Shown here: piece by piece, positions 26,305 to 34,430 of the stretch
How the letters are laid out: every line of letters begins with the position of its first letter
Numbering within the stretch: position 1 is the stretch's first letter
Origin: Clostridiales bacterium
GTDB lineage: Bacteria > Bacillota > Clostridia > Lachnospirales > Lachnospiraceae
Length of the DNA stretch: 52,336 bases
Reading direction: 5' to 3'
Assembly (NCBI GenBank): GCA_018366495.1
Contig: JAGZHZ010000018.1
Location: 1-52,336 of the forward strand
Made by a program: the position numbers and the translations under genes
The notes under the pieces: model-generated
Databases searched by the model: none
Told to the model about the DNA's origin: nothing
Seen by the model: only the letters and a program-made list of their open reading frames with translations

Positions 26305-26393
26305 TTTTACATTTCTAAAAAACGGCTGTTTATTTTACAAAGATTTTACAGAAGACTGATTTTCTATTTTACATGGGTTCTGTAAGATAGAAT
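26305..26393 (+). promoter_or_regulatory. Putative Pho box array and pst promoter
   Basis: Four identical TTTTACA heptamers begin at 26305, 26333, 26344 and 26367. Two of them are 11 bases apart, the helical spacing of TTAACA-like PhoP boxes in B. subtilis. A TAGAAT (26388-26393) at a suitable distance downstream of the last repeat may be the -10, with no good -35, which is usual for an activator-dependent promoter. A PhoB-type regulator is encoded in the same gene run. Confidence 0.7.
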
Positions 26394-26451
26394 TCGTAAA
26401 GCAAACAAATAAGAAAAGAAAAACATTTCACAGAGAAAAGGAGAAATTGAT

Positions 26452-27303
26452 ATGATAAAAAAAGCTTTGGCATTGGGATTAGCAGGAGCAATGATTGCAG
26501 GAATGACAGTATCAGTAAGCGCAGAAGAACTTTCTGGAAGCATCACAGGATCAGGATCTTCCGCACTGCTGCCTTTGGCTCAGAATGCAGCAGACGCATT
26601 TAAAGAGCTTCATCCGGATGTATCCATTACTTTAAACGGCGGCGGATCAGGTACAGGATTAAAACAGGTATCAGACGGATCTGTTGATATTGGAAATTCT
26701 GATGTGGAAGCTGAGACAAAACTGGAAGCAGACGCAGCAGCAGAACTGGTAGATCACAAAGTATGCGTTGTCACAATGGCTACCATCGTAAACAAAGAAG
26801 TAGGAGAGAGTGTTACAAGCCTCACAAAAGATCAGCTGATTGACATCTTTACAGGTGAGATCACAAACTGGAGCGAAGTTGGCGGACCAGACGAAGAAAT
26901 CATTCTGATCTCACGCCCACAGACATCAGGAACACGCGCGCTGTTCAAAGAATATGCACTCGATGGAAATGAGGAATTATCAGGCGGTTCCCTGGAAACA
27001 GATGATTCTGGTACACTGCTTCAGAGCGTTGCAGACAATGAAGGAGCAATCGGATATGTAGCGCTTCCTTACCTTCTGGAAAATGATACAGTGAGCACAG
27101 TTGCAATCGACGGTGTAGAGCCTACGATGGAAAATACATACAACGGTACTTATCCGGTATGGGGATATGAGCATATGTATACAAAGGGCGAGCCAAATGA
27201 AGTAGTACAGGCATTTTTAGACTTCATGATGAGCGAAGAATACGGCGAGCAGATTGAAGCTCAGGGTTATTGCATGACATCTAAGATGGAAGTAGAAAGA
27301 TAA
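26452..27303 (+). CDS. pstS: Phosphate-binding protein PstS
   Basis: Captures phosphate outside the membrane for the PstCAB transporter. The 283 residues include GSGSSALLPLAQ at about 33-44, NGGGSGTGLKQ and ISRPQTSGTR, all phosphate-contacting blocks of the family. The N-terminus is a signal peptide with a likely cleavage after SVSA (about residue 24). Unusually for a Gram-positive solute-binding protein, there is no lipobox cysteine: the only cysteines are in HKVCVV and GYCMTS. It may therefore be secreted, held by the transporter, or kept by an uncleaved signal. SD AAAGGAG is conventional. First gene of the pst-pho run. Confidence 0.95.
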   Translation: MIKKALALGLAGAMIAGMTVSVSAEELSGSITGSGSSALLPLAQNAADAFKELHPDVSITLNGGGSGTGLKQVSDGSVDIGNSDVEAETKLEADAAAELVDHKVCVVTMATIVNKEVGESVTSLTKDQLIDIFTGEITNWSEVGGPDEEIILISRPQTSGTRALFKEYALDGNEELSGGSLETDDSGTLLQSVADNEGAIGYVALPYLLENDTVSTVAIDGVEPTMENTYNGTYPVWGYEHMYTKGEPNEVVQAFLDFMMSEEYGEQIEAQGYCMTSKMEVER

Positions 27304-27311
27304 GAGAGAAC

Positions 27312-28223
27312 ATGAAAAAGAAAAGCTTATTCTGGAAAGAGCATTTCTGGCATGGCTTGATTACTTGCTGCGGACTTCTGGTGATTGTGCTGACTCTGGC
27401 AATTGGAGCCTTCCTTGTCTATAAAGGAAGCGGTACTTTCACAAAGTATGGGCATAGCATTTTTGAATTTTTCTTTTCCTCCAAGTGGGCTCCGGCAGAT
27501 AACTCCACTGGAGGAGGGGCAGTAGGTGCAGCGGTCTACATTGTGGGATCGCTGTCTACTTGTGGTTTGGCGCTTCTGATCGCAGCGCCGTTCAGCATTG
27601 CAGCAGCAATCTTCATGACAGAAATTTCACCGAAATTAGGAAAAAGTATATTCAGACCGGCAGTAGAGCTGTTTGTAGGAATTCCAAGCGTCATTTATGG
27701 ATGGGTTGGTCTGACAACTCTCGTTCCGGCAATCAAAGAGATATTTGATCTGAATATGGGATACTCTGTTTTGGCAGCAGGAATTGTGCTTGCTGTTATG
27801 ATTTTTCCGACAATTACTACAATCGCTGCCGATGCGCTGAAAAGCGTACCGAACGATTATCGAAAGGCAGCATATGGGCTTGGAGCGACAAGATGGCAGG
27901 TGATTCATCAGATTGTGCTTCCGGCGGCAAAACCTGGAATTTTTACAGGAATTGTGATGGGACTGGCGCGCGCATTTGGAGAAGCGCTTGCAGTTGCGAT
28001 GGTAATCGGAAAGATGAGAGCATTTCCAAAATCAATCTTATCTCCAACAACAAACCTGACATCTGCAATCGCTTCCGATATGGGAGGCGCAATGGAAGGC
28101 GGAGAATACAATACAGCGCTGTGGACGATGGCACTGCTTCTGTTTTTAATTTCACTGTTATTTATCTTCATTATTCATCGAATCGTGGCAAAAGGAGGAG
28201 CAGAGAAAGATGGAAGCAAATAA
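27312..28223 (+). CDS. pstC: Phosphate ABC transporter permease PstC
   Basis: One of two membrane subunits of the high-affinity phosphate importer. At 303 residues it has six hydrophobic segments and the ABC permease EAA loop ending DYRKAAYGLGATRWQVIHQIVLPAAKPGI, which contacts PstB, plus the PstC-type block PSVIYGWVGL. It starts 8 bases after pstS and overlaps pstA by 14 bases, so the genes are translationally coupled. Order pstS-C-A-B and homology distinguish it from PstA. Confidence 0.95.
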   Translation: MKKKSLFWKEHFWHGLITCCGLLVIVLTLAIGAFLVYKGSGTFTKYGHSIFEFFFSSKWAPADNSTGGGAVGAAVYIVGSLSTCGLALLIAAPFSIAAAIFMTEISPKLGKSIFRPAVELFVGIPSVIYGWVGLTTLVPAIKEIFDLNMGYSVLAAGIVLAVMIFPTITTIAADALKSVPNDYRKAAYGLGATRWQVIHQIVLPAAKPGIFTGIVMGLARAFGEALAVAMVIGKMRAFPKSILSPTTNLTSAIASDMGGAMEGGEYNTALWTMALLLFLISLLFIFIIHRIVAKGGAEKDGSK

Positions 28224-29085
28224 AAAGGCAAAATGGACAGACCGCATAATGACGTGGATTTTTGTGGCAGTTGCGGGCTTCTTTCTTCTCCTTCTGGCAG
28301 GTTTTGCACTTCTTGTAATTGGAAGAGGACTTGCGGGCTTTGAACCATATATGTTATCATTTAGCAGAGAGGGAATTGGAAATCAGCTTTTTAATACACT
28401 ATATCTTGTGGTATTGTCTCTGCTTGTCAGCGTGCCGTTTGGAATTGCGACCGGTGTGTATCTTGCAGAATATGCAAAGCCTGGAAGAATGACAAATTTT
28501 TTGGGAATCTGTATCGAGACGCTTTCTTCCCTTCCATCCATCGTAGTTGGTCTGTTTGGGTATCTCGTCTTTATTGTTCTGGTTGGAGCAAAATGGAATT
28601 TGGCCTCTGGAGCATTGGCAGTTTCTATTTTAAATCTGCCGTTGATTGCGACGACCACGAAGGATGCAATGTTATCCATGCCAAAAGGATACCGGATGGG
28701 AAGTATGGGGCTTGGAGCGACGCACTGGCAGACAATCCGCCGGGTTCTGCTTCCGGCGTGTATGCCGAGAATTCTGACCGGAATTATTCTGGCAGCGGGA
28801 CGTGTCTTCGGAGAAGCGGCAGCTCTTTTGTATACGGCAGGAATGAGTACAGATATTAACTGGAGCAACTGGGATTTATCATCACCGACGTGTCCGCTCA
28901 ACCCGTTTCGTCCAGGAGAAACACTGGCGCTTCACATTTGGGCAAGCCGCACAGAGGCAATCGGAGCAGATTCGGCGCAGATCGCAAACTTTTCTTCAGC
29001 AGTTTTGCTGATTTTAGTATTTACATTCAGTATCGGTGCGCGTATCATAGGACATCGGATGGAGCGCAAAACAGGAGGGAAATAA
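28210..29085 (+). CDS. pstA: Phosphate ABC transporter permease PstA
   Basis: The second membrane subunit of the phosphate importer, 291 residues. Six hydrophobic segments are seen, with PSIVVGLFGYLVF and the EAA loop GYRMGSMGLGATHWQTIRR, followed by VLLPACMPRILTG. The region LSSPTCPLNPFRPGETLALHI is the family's polar segment before the last membrane helix. Its start lies within the end of pstC, with AAAGGAGGAG as SD, and its stop is 2 bases before the pstB start. Confidence 0.95.
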   Translation: MEANKKAKWTDRIMTWIFVAVAGFFLLLLAGFALLVIGRGLAGFEPYMLSFSREGIGNQLFNTLYLVVLSLLVSVPFGIATGVYLAEYAKPGRMTNFLGICIETLSSLPSIVVGLFGYLVFIVLVGAKWNLASGALAVSILNLPLIATTTKDAMLSMPKGYRMGSMGLGATHWQTIRRVLLPACMPRILTGIILAAGRVFGEAAALLYTAGMSTDINWSNWDLSSPTCPLNPFRPGETLALHIWASRTEAIGADSAQIANFSSAVLLILVFTFSIGARIIGHRMERKTGGK

Positions 29086-29087
29086 AT

Positions 29088-29840
29088 TTGGAAAGCAAAT
29101 TTGAGGTTTCAAAATTAAATCTGCATTACGGTCAGTTTCATGCACTGAAAGATGTCAGTCTTTCTATTTTTCCACATGAAGTGACTGCACTGATTGGGCC
29201 GTCCGGATGTGGAAAATCTACTTTTTTAAAGACGTTGAACAGAATGAATGATCTGGAAGACGGCGTTACGATTGACGGCAGTGTACTCTTGGACGGAAAA
29301 GATATTTTTAAAGATATGGATGCGATCTCCTTAAGACAGAGAGTGGGAATGGTATTTCAGCAGCCGAACCCCTTTCCGAAAAGCATTTATGAGAATGTGG
29401 CATATGGACCAAGACTTCAGGGAATCCGCTCAAAAGTAAAATTAGATGAGATTGTGGAGAACGCGCTCAGGGGCGCTGCAATCTGGGATGAGGTCAAAGA
29501 CCGGCTGAAAAAGAATGCGATGGGACTTTCAGGAGGGCAGCAGCAAAGACTTTGTATTGCAAGGGCGCTTGCGGCAGGACCGGATGTTCTGCTGATGGAC
29601 GAGCCGACCAGTGCATTGGACCCAATTTCTACTTCAAAAATTGAGGAGTTGTGTGCACAGCTGAAAAAGGATTATACGATTGTCATGGTTACGCATAATA
29701 TGCAGCAGGCAGCGCGAATTTCTGACAGAACAGCATTCTTTCTATTAGGAGAAGTCGTAGAGTACAGTGATACGGATCAGATGTTTTCCATGCCGAAAGA
29801 CAAACGAACAGAAGACTATATTACGGGGAGATTTGGTTGA
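29088..29840 (+). CDS. pstB: Phosphate ABC transporter ATPase PstB (TTG start)
   Basis: The ATPase of the phosphate importer. With the TTG at 29088 as start it is 250 residues, the family's usual length. Walker A GPSGCGKST is at 37-45, the Q-loop in MVFQQPNPFPKS, the signature LSGGQQQR near 147 and Walker B VLLMDEPTSALDP after it. The TTG is preferred because AGGAGGG lies 8 bases upstream and the next residues (ESKFEVSKLNLHYG) are the normal PstB N-terminus; no ATG or GTG is near in frame, and a longer frame would run back through pstA. Two bases separate it from pstA and one from phoU. Confidence 0.94.
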   Translation: MESKFEVSKLNLHYGQFHALKDVSLSIFPHEVTALIGPSGCGKSTFLKTLNRMNDLEDGVTIDGSVLLDGKDIFKDMDAISLRQRVGMVFQQPNPFPKSIYENVAYGPRLQGIRSKVKLDEIVENALRGAAIWDEVKDRLKKNAMGLSGGQQQRLCIARALAAGPDVLLMDEPTSALDPISTSKIEELCAQLKKDYTIVMVTHNMQQAARISDRTAFFLLGEVVEYSDTDQMFSMPKDKRTEDYITGRFG

Positions 29841-29841
29841 T

Positions 29842-30507
29842 ATGACAAGAACAAGATTTGATGAGCAGCTCGAAGAGCTTCATGTAGAGCTGATCAAGAT
29901 GGGCAGCCTCTGTGAAGAGGCAATTTCTCTTTCTGCGCAGGCGTTAGAGAAAAATGAGGAAAAGACAAAAGAAAGAGTATTTGCTCTGGAGACAGAGATT
30001 GACCAGATGGAGAGAGAAGTGGAGACACATTGTATGCGCCTTCTGCTTCATCAGCAGCCTGTTGCCAGAGATCTGCGTGCGATCTCGGCAGCGCTGAAAA
30101 TGATTTCTGATATGGAGAGAATCGGAGACCAGGCGGCAGACATTGTGGAACTTGTTCCTTACATTGCGCAGAGCGAATGTAAAAATAAAGTGGATATTGC
30201 AGAGATGGCAAAGGCAACCGTGTCGATGGTTACAGACAGTGTGGAAGCGTTTGTGAAGAAGGATTTAAAACTTGCGGAACAAGTAATTGAAAAAGATGAT
30301 ATTGTGGATGAAATGTTTGCTTCCATCAAGAAGAAATTGATGGAGCTGGTGCGCAGTCAGGATGTGGATGCGGAGCCGGCGCTTGATCTTCTGATGGCGG
30401 CGAAGTATTTTGAGAGAATCGGAGATCATGCTGTAAATGTAGCAGAGTGGGTAGAATACTCGGTTACAGGGATTCATAAGAGCAGTGAACACCATTTGGG
30501 AAATTAG
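29842..30507 (+). CDS. phoU: Phosphate signalling protein PhoU
   Basis: A cytoplasmic helical-bundle protein that links the Pst transporter to the PhoR kinase and keeps the Pho regulon off when phosphate is plentiful. The 221-residue protein shows the two-fold PhoU repeat: LHVELIKMGSLCEEAISLS and the metal-binding EMISDMERIGDQAADIVE-type block (MISDMERIGDQAADI) in the first half, and AKYFERIGDHAVNVAEWV in the second. The ATG at 29842 is one base after the pstB stop, with GGGGAGA upstream. A 30-base gap leads to the regulator gene. Confidence 0.94.
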   Translation: MTRTRFDEQLEELHVELIKMGSLCEEAISLSAQALEKNEEKTKERVFALETEIDQMEREVETHCMRLLLHQQPVARDLRAISAALKMISDMERIGDQAADIVELVPYIAQSECKNKVDIAEMAKATVSMVTDSVEAFVKKDLKLAEQVIEKDDIVDEMFASIKKKLMELVRSQDVDAEPALDLLMAAKYFERIGDHAVNVAEWVEYSVTGIHKSSEHHLGN

Positions 30508-30537
30508 GAGACAGGGCGGTAAGACGAGGTGAGTGAT

Positions 30538-31215
30538 GTGATATATTTATTAGAAGATGATGACAGCATTCGTGAGCTTGTGACATATACGCTGAACAGT
30601 CAGGGCATGGAGGCAGAAGGCTTTGCGCGTCCCAGTCAGTTTTGGAAAGCATTAAATCAGAGGATGCCTTCGCTTGTTCTGCTCGACATCATGCTGCCGG
30701 AGGAGGATGGAATGGCAATCCTGAAGAAACTGCGGGGATCAGCTGTTACAAAGAAGATTCCGGTGATTATGCTGACAGCAAAGGGAAGTGAATATGATAT
30801 TGTGCGAGGGTTGGATGCCGGAGCAGATGATTACATTCCAAAACCATTCCGTATGATGGAGCTGATCTCACGGGTCCGCGCTCTGATGCGCAGGACATCG
30901 GCGGAGAACAGAATAGAAGAGTACCAGATCGGACCGTTATACGTCTGCCCCTCTCAGCATATCGTGAAAGTACAGGACAAACCAGTGACATTGACATTGA
31001 AGGAATTTGAACTGCTCTGTCTTTTGCTTTCAAAGCGTGAGATGGTATTTACCCGCTCTCAGCTTCTGAATCAGATCTGGGGCTATGAATTTGACGGGGA
31101 AAGCCGAACAGTAGATGTTCATATCCGAAGCCTGCGTCAAAAATTGGGAGAGGCAGGGGAATGCATTGAGACTGTACGCGGAGTAGGCTATAAGATTGGA
31201 GGACAAAATCTATGA
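30538..31215 (+). CDS. phoB: PhoB/PhoP-type response regulator
   Basis: A two-domain OmpR-family regulator that should control the pst genes according to phosphate. The receiver domain (1-118) has the acidic pocket EDDD at 6-9, phosphoacceptor Asp50 in LVLLDIMLPEEDG, the Thr in MLTAKGSE and the Lys in PKPF. A winged-helix DNA-binding domain follows (LTLKEFELLCLL, SQLLNQIWGY, RTVDVHIRSLRQKLGE). I prefer GTG at 30538, 5 bases after GAGGTGA; GTG at 30529 (three residues longer) is possible but has no SD of its own. Its stop overlaps the kinase start. Confidence 0.93.
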   Translation: MIYLLEDDDSIRELVTYTLNSQGMEAEGFARPSQFWKALNQRMPSLVLLDIMLPEEDGMAILKKLRGSAVTKKIPVIMLTAKGSEYDIVRGLDAGADDYIPKPFRMMELISRVRALMRRTSAENRIEEYQIGPLYVCPSQHIVKVQDKPVTLTLKEFELLCLLLSKREMVFTRSQLLNQIWGYEFDGESRTVDVHIRSLRQKLGEAGECIETVRGVGYKIGGQNL

Positions 31216-32891
31216 CAAGAAAAATCTTTCGGTCAATTTTGATTGTGTCCATATCGGTTTTCTTGATTGGGGTAGCGTGCATTCTTGGAATTTTATATCA
31301 GTCTTTCGGAAATCAGCTGGAAAAAGAGCTGAAAAAAGAAGCGCAGTACCTGGCTGTGGCTGTGGAGAACGTCGGTCAGGATGTATTAAAAGATCTGCCC
31401 GATAAAGGAGAACGTGTGACGCTGGTTGGACCTGATGGAAGCGTGCTGTATGACAACTATGCAGACGAAAGCGCTATGGAAAATCATGGGGACAGAGATG
31501 AAATCAAAGATGCGGTGAAGAATGGGTATGGTGAGGCGACGCGCCAGTCTGCGACAATGGGAAAAAAGACGGTATATTATGCGCTCCGTTTAAGTGACGG
31601 TCATATTCTGCGCGTCTCAAGCACGCAGGACAATGTGATCAGCATCATTCAGGATTTTATTCGTCCTTTGATTATAATTTTGATCTTGATTGCTGTAATG
31701 TCAGGTGTTTTTGCATCCAAGATTGCAAAGAAGATTGTGGAGCCTTTAAATCAGCTGGATTTGGAAAAACCGGATCAGAATAACGCTTATGATGAGATGG
31801 CGCCGCTTTTGACAAAGATCAGCAAGCAGCAGCATACCATACAAAATCAGCTGAAAGATGCAAAAAGACAGCAGGAAGAGTTTGCACTGATCACAAGACA
31901 TATGGGAGAAGGCCTGTTTGTGCTGGATGTCCACGGCAATCTGCTCTCCTTCAACAAGAGCGGCCTGGAAATGCTTGGAGTGTCGAATGCTGAGGCTGGT
32001 CAGAATGTATTGGAATTAAACAGAAGCAAAGTATTTCGTGAGACGGTGGAGGATGTGCTGGAGGGGAACCACCACGAGACCATCATCGAGCTGAACGGGC
32101 TTTCATGCCAGATGATTGCAAACCCTGTCTTTGATGAAGGAAAAAAGAAGGGAGCGGTTCTTCTGTTAATTGACAGTACAGAGAAAATGCAGCTGGAACA
32201 GCTGCGCAGGGAATTTACAGCGAATGTGTCGCATGAATTGAAGACCCCGCTGACTTCCATTTCAGGATTCGCAGAGATTATGCGGGATGGAATGGTGAAG
32301 CCAGAGGATATTAAAAAATTTGCAGATCGTATTTTTCAGGAAGCACAGCGTCTGATCACACTTGTCAACGACGTGATTAAAATTTCACAGCTGGACGAAG
32401 GCGGAATTCCATATCAGAAAGAAGATGTTGATCTGTTTCAGATGGCACAGGAGATTCTGGATCATCTTCGTCCGGAAGCAGAAAAAAATGGAATTAAGTT
32501 AAGACTGAACGGCGACCATGCTGTCCGATATATGGAGAAGCCGATTTTTGAGGAAGTGTTGTATAATCTCTGTGACAATGCCATCCGCTACAACAGAAAA
32601 GGCGGTATTGTGTCAGTGCGCATCAGACAGGATGAAAATGAGACGAGAATCTCTGTAAAAGATACAGGAATCGGAATTCCGATGGTTCATCAAAAACGGA
32701 TTTTCCAGCGCTTTTACCGTGTGGACAAGAGTCATTCAAAAGAAATCGGAGGAACGGGTCTTGGGCTGTCCATCGTGAAACATGGGGCAAATTATCTTGG
32801 CGCTGAGATTGGTCTTGAAAGTATGACAGGAGATGGAAGTACATTTTGGCTGCGTTGGGACAACAAAAAGACTGAGAAGACACAACAGTGA
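31212..32891 (+). CDS. phoR: PhoR-type sensor histidine kinase
   Basis: The membrane kinase partner of the preceding regulator, 559 residues. Membrane segments at about 8-29 and 150-170 bracket an outer domain with a PAS-like pattern (VTLVGPDGSVLYDN, YYALRLSDGHILRVSS). Inside are a linker, a PAS domain (GEGLFVLDVHGNLLSFN), the HisKA motif NVSHELKTPLTSISGF with phosphoaccepting His341, and HATPase boxes (NLCDNAIRYN, DTGIGIP, GTGLGLSIVKH). All catalytic residues are present. ATGA overlap with the regulator gene implies coupled translation. Together with pstSCAB-phoU this forms a self-contained phosphate response module. Confidence 0.94.
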   Translation: MTRKIFRSILIVSISVFLIGVACILGILYQSFGNQLEKELKKEAQYLAVAVENVGQDVLKDLPDKGERVTLVGPDGSVLYDNYADESAMENHGDRDEIKDAVKNGYGEATRQSATMGKKTVYYALRLSDGHILRVSSTQDNVISIIQDFIRPLIIILILIAVMSGVFASKIAKKIVEPLNQLDLEKPDQNNAYDEMAPLLTKISKQQHTIQNQLKDAKRQQEEFALITRHMGEGLFVLDVHGNLLSFNKSGLEMLGVSNAEAGQNVLELNRSKVFRETVEDVLEGNHHETIIELNGLSCQMIANPVFDEGKKKGAVLLLIDSTEKMQLEQLRREFTANVSHELKTPLTSISGFAEIMRDGMVKPEDIKKFADRIFQEAQRLITLVNDVIKISQLDEGGIPYQKEDVDLFQMAQEILDHLRPEAEKNGIKLRLNGDHAVRYMEKPIFEEVLYNLCDNAIRYNRKGGIVSVRIRQDENETRISVKDTGIGIPMVHQKRIFQRFYRVDKSHSKEIGGTGLGLSIVKHGANYLGAEIGLESMTGDGSTFWLRWDNKKTEKTQQ

Positions 32892-32941
32892 CAGATACAT
32901 CAAAAGATACAGAAAAAGAATAGAATACAGAGTAAAAAAAT

Positions 32942-33012
32942 TGCCGCAGACGGTATAGATTTTTATTTTTAAGTTAAAGATTTAAGATAAAAAAGAACGT
33001 CTGCGGTATTTT
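32942..33012 (+). terminator. Terminator ending the pst-pho run
   Basis: CCGCAGACG (32944-32952) pairs exactly with CGTCTGCGG (32998-33006), followed by TATTTTTG. The 45-base loop is AT-rich. Large loops weaken such hairpins, so it might also be an attenuator, but no competing structure was found. Confidence 0.65.
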
Positions 33013-33038
33013 TGCGCTATAATAAAAGAGGGAAAAGG

Positions 33039-33067
33039 TTGCGGCACCGTTTTGAGTATGGTAAAAT
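33039..33067 (+). promoter_or_regulatory. Promoter of the pyr operon
   Basis: TTGCGG (33039-33044), 17-base spacer, TAAAAT (33062-33067) with an extended TGG before it. It lies 53 bases before pyrC. A second -10-like TATAAT is at 33018-33023. No PyrR-binding loop or attenuator is visible between promoter and gene. Confidence 0.6.
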
Positions 33068-33119
33068 AATATGACCACAAAAAGAGGACGAAAGAATAAA
33101 AAAGGAAAGGAATGAGAAA

Positions 33120-34430
33120 ATGACAATTTTAATAAAAGGCGGCAGAGTAATTGATCCGGCGACAAAGACAGACAAGGAAATGGATGTTTTTATCAGTAAA
33201 GGAAAAATTCAGAAAGTGGCGGATAAGATTGAGACACAGGCAGATAAAGTTGTGGATGCAAGAGGATGCTATGTGATGCCGGGACTTATTGATCTGCACG
33301 TTCACTTAAGGGACCCTGGACTGACACATAAGGAGACGATAGAGACAGGGGCAAAGGCGGCAGCCAGAGGCGGATTTACTACAATCGTTGCCATGCCGAA
33401 TACAAAGCCGGTGATGGATGACGGACTGCGTGTGCGATACGTTCATAACAAAGCGAAGACGGAAGCACCGATCCATGTACTCCAGTCAGGAGCGATCACG
33501 AAAGGCCAGAAAGGAGAAGAGCTGTCTGATATCGAGGGGATGGTAAAAGCAGGCTGTCCGGCGATCAGCGAGGATGGAAAATCTGTGATGAATGCTGAAT
33601 TATATAAAGAGGCAATGGAGATTGCAGCGAGACTGAACATCCCGGTTCTGGCACACTGTGAAGATATCAATCTCGTAAACGGCGGAGTGTTCAATGAAGA
33701 TAGAAATTCCGAGACACTGCGCGTGCCGGGAATCACAAATACGGTGGAGGATGTGATTGTGGCAAGAGACATTCTCCTGGCAAAGGAGACGGGGGTTCAC
33801 CTTCATCTTTGTCATTGCTCGACAAAAGACAGCGTTTATATGGTGAAACAGGCAAAAAAAGAAGGGGTGCATGTGACAGCTGAAGTATGCCCGCATCACT
33901 TTTCTTTATGTTCTGATGATATTCCAGGACGGGACGGAAATTATAAGATGAATCCGCCGCTTCGGACAAAAGAAGATATGGAGGCTCTGTGCCAGGGGCT
34001 GAAAGACGATATCATGGATGTGATTGCCACAGACCATGCGCCGCACACAGAAGAGGAAAAAAGACAGCCGATTGAGAAAGCGCCATTTGGAATTGTAGGT
34101 CTGGAGACAGCTGTGCCCCTGACGATCACAAACCTTGTCCATAAGGGATATCTGACGCCGATGCAGATGGCAGAAAAGATGAGTTATAATCCGGCAAAAG
34201 TGCTTGGCATTGACAAGGGAAGTCTGGAAGAAGGAAAAGATGCTGACGTTGTCATCATTGATCCGGAGGCTGAATATGTGATTGACAAAAGACAATTTGC
34301 CTCAAAGGGAAAAAATACTCCATTTGATGGTATGAAAGTAAAAGGCAAAGTAATAGCGACCATCTGTGATGGAAAAATTGTATCAATGCAGAAAAAAGAA
34401 AGTACAAACACGAGGAGGACAAAGAAATGA
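33120..34430 (+). CDS. pyrC: Dihydroorotase
   Basis: Closes carbamoyl-aspartate to dihydroorotate, step three of UMP synthesis. The 436-residue class I type enzyme has the metal-binding DLHVHLRDPG at about 58-67, HCED, the HLHLCHCST block and DHAPHTEEEK near residue 305, all with intact histidines and aspartate. The ATG at 33120 follows AAAGGAAAGGAATGAG. It is the first gene of pyrC-pyrF-pyrK-pyrD-pyrE; its stop overlaps the pyrF start. The earlier genes carAB and pyrB are not in the window. Confidence 0.96.
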   Translation: MTILIKGGRVIDPATKTDKEMDVFISKGKIQKVADKIETQADKVVDARGCYVMPGLIDLHVHLRDPGLTHKETIETGAKAAARGGFTTIVAMPNTKPVMDDGLRVRYVHNKAKTEAPIHVLQSGAITKGQKGEELSDIEGMVKAGCPAISEDGKSVMNAELYKEAMEIAARLNIPVLAHCEDINLVNGGVFNEDRNSETLRVPGITNTVEDVIVARDILLAKETGVHLHLCHCSTKDSVYMVKQAKKEGVHVTAEVCPHHFSLCSDDIPGRDGNYKMNPPLRTKEDMEALCQGLKDDIMDVIATDHAPHTEEEKRQPIEKAPFGIVGLETAVPLTITNLVHKGYLTPMQMAEKMSYNPAKVLGIDKGSLEEGKDADVVIIDPEAEYVIDKRQFASKGKNTPFDGMKVKGKVIATICDGKIVSMQKKESTNTRRTKK

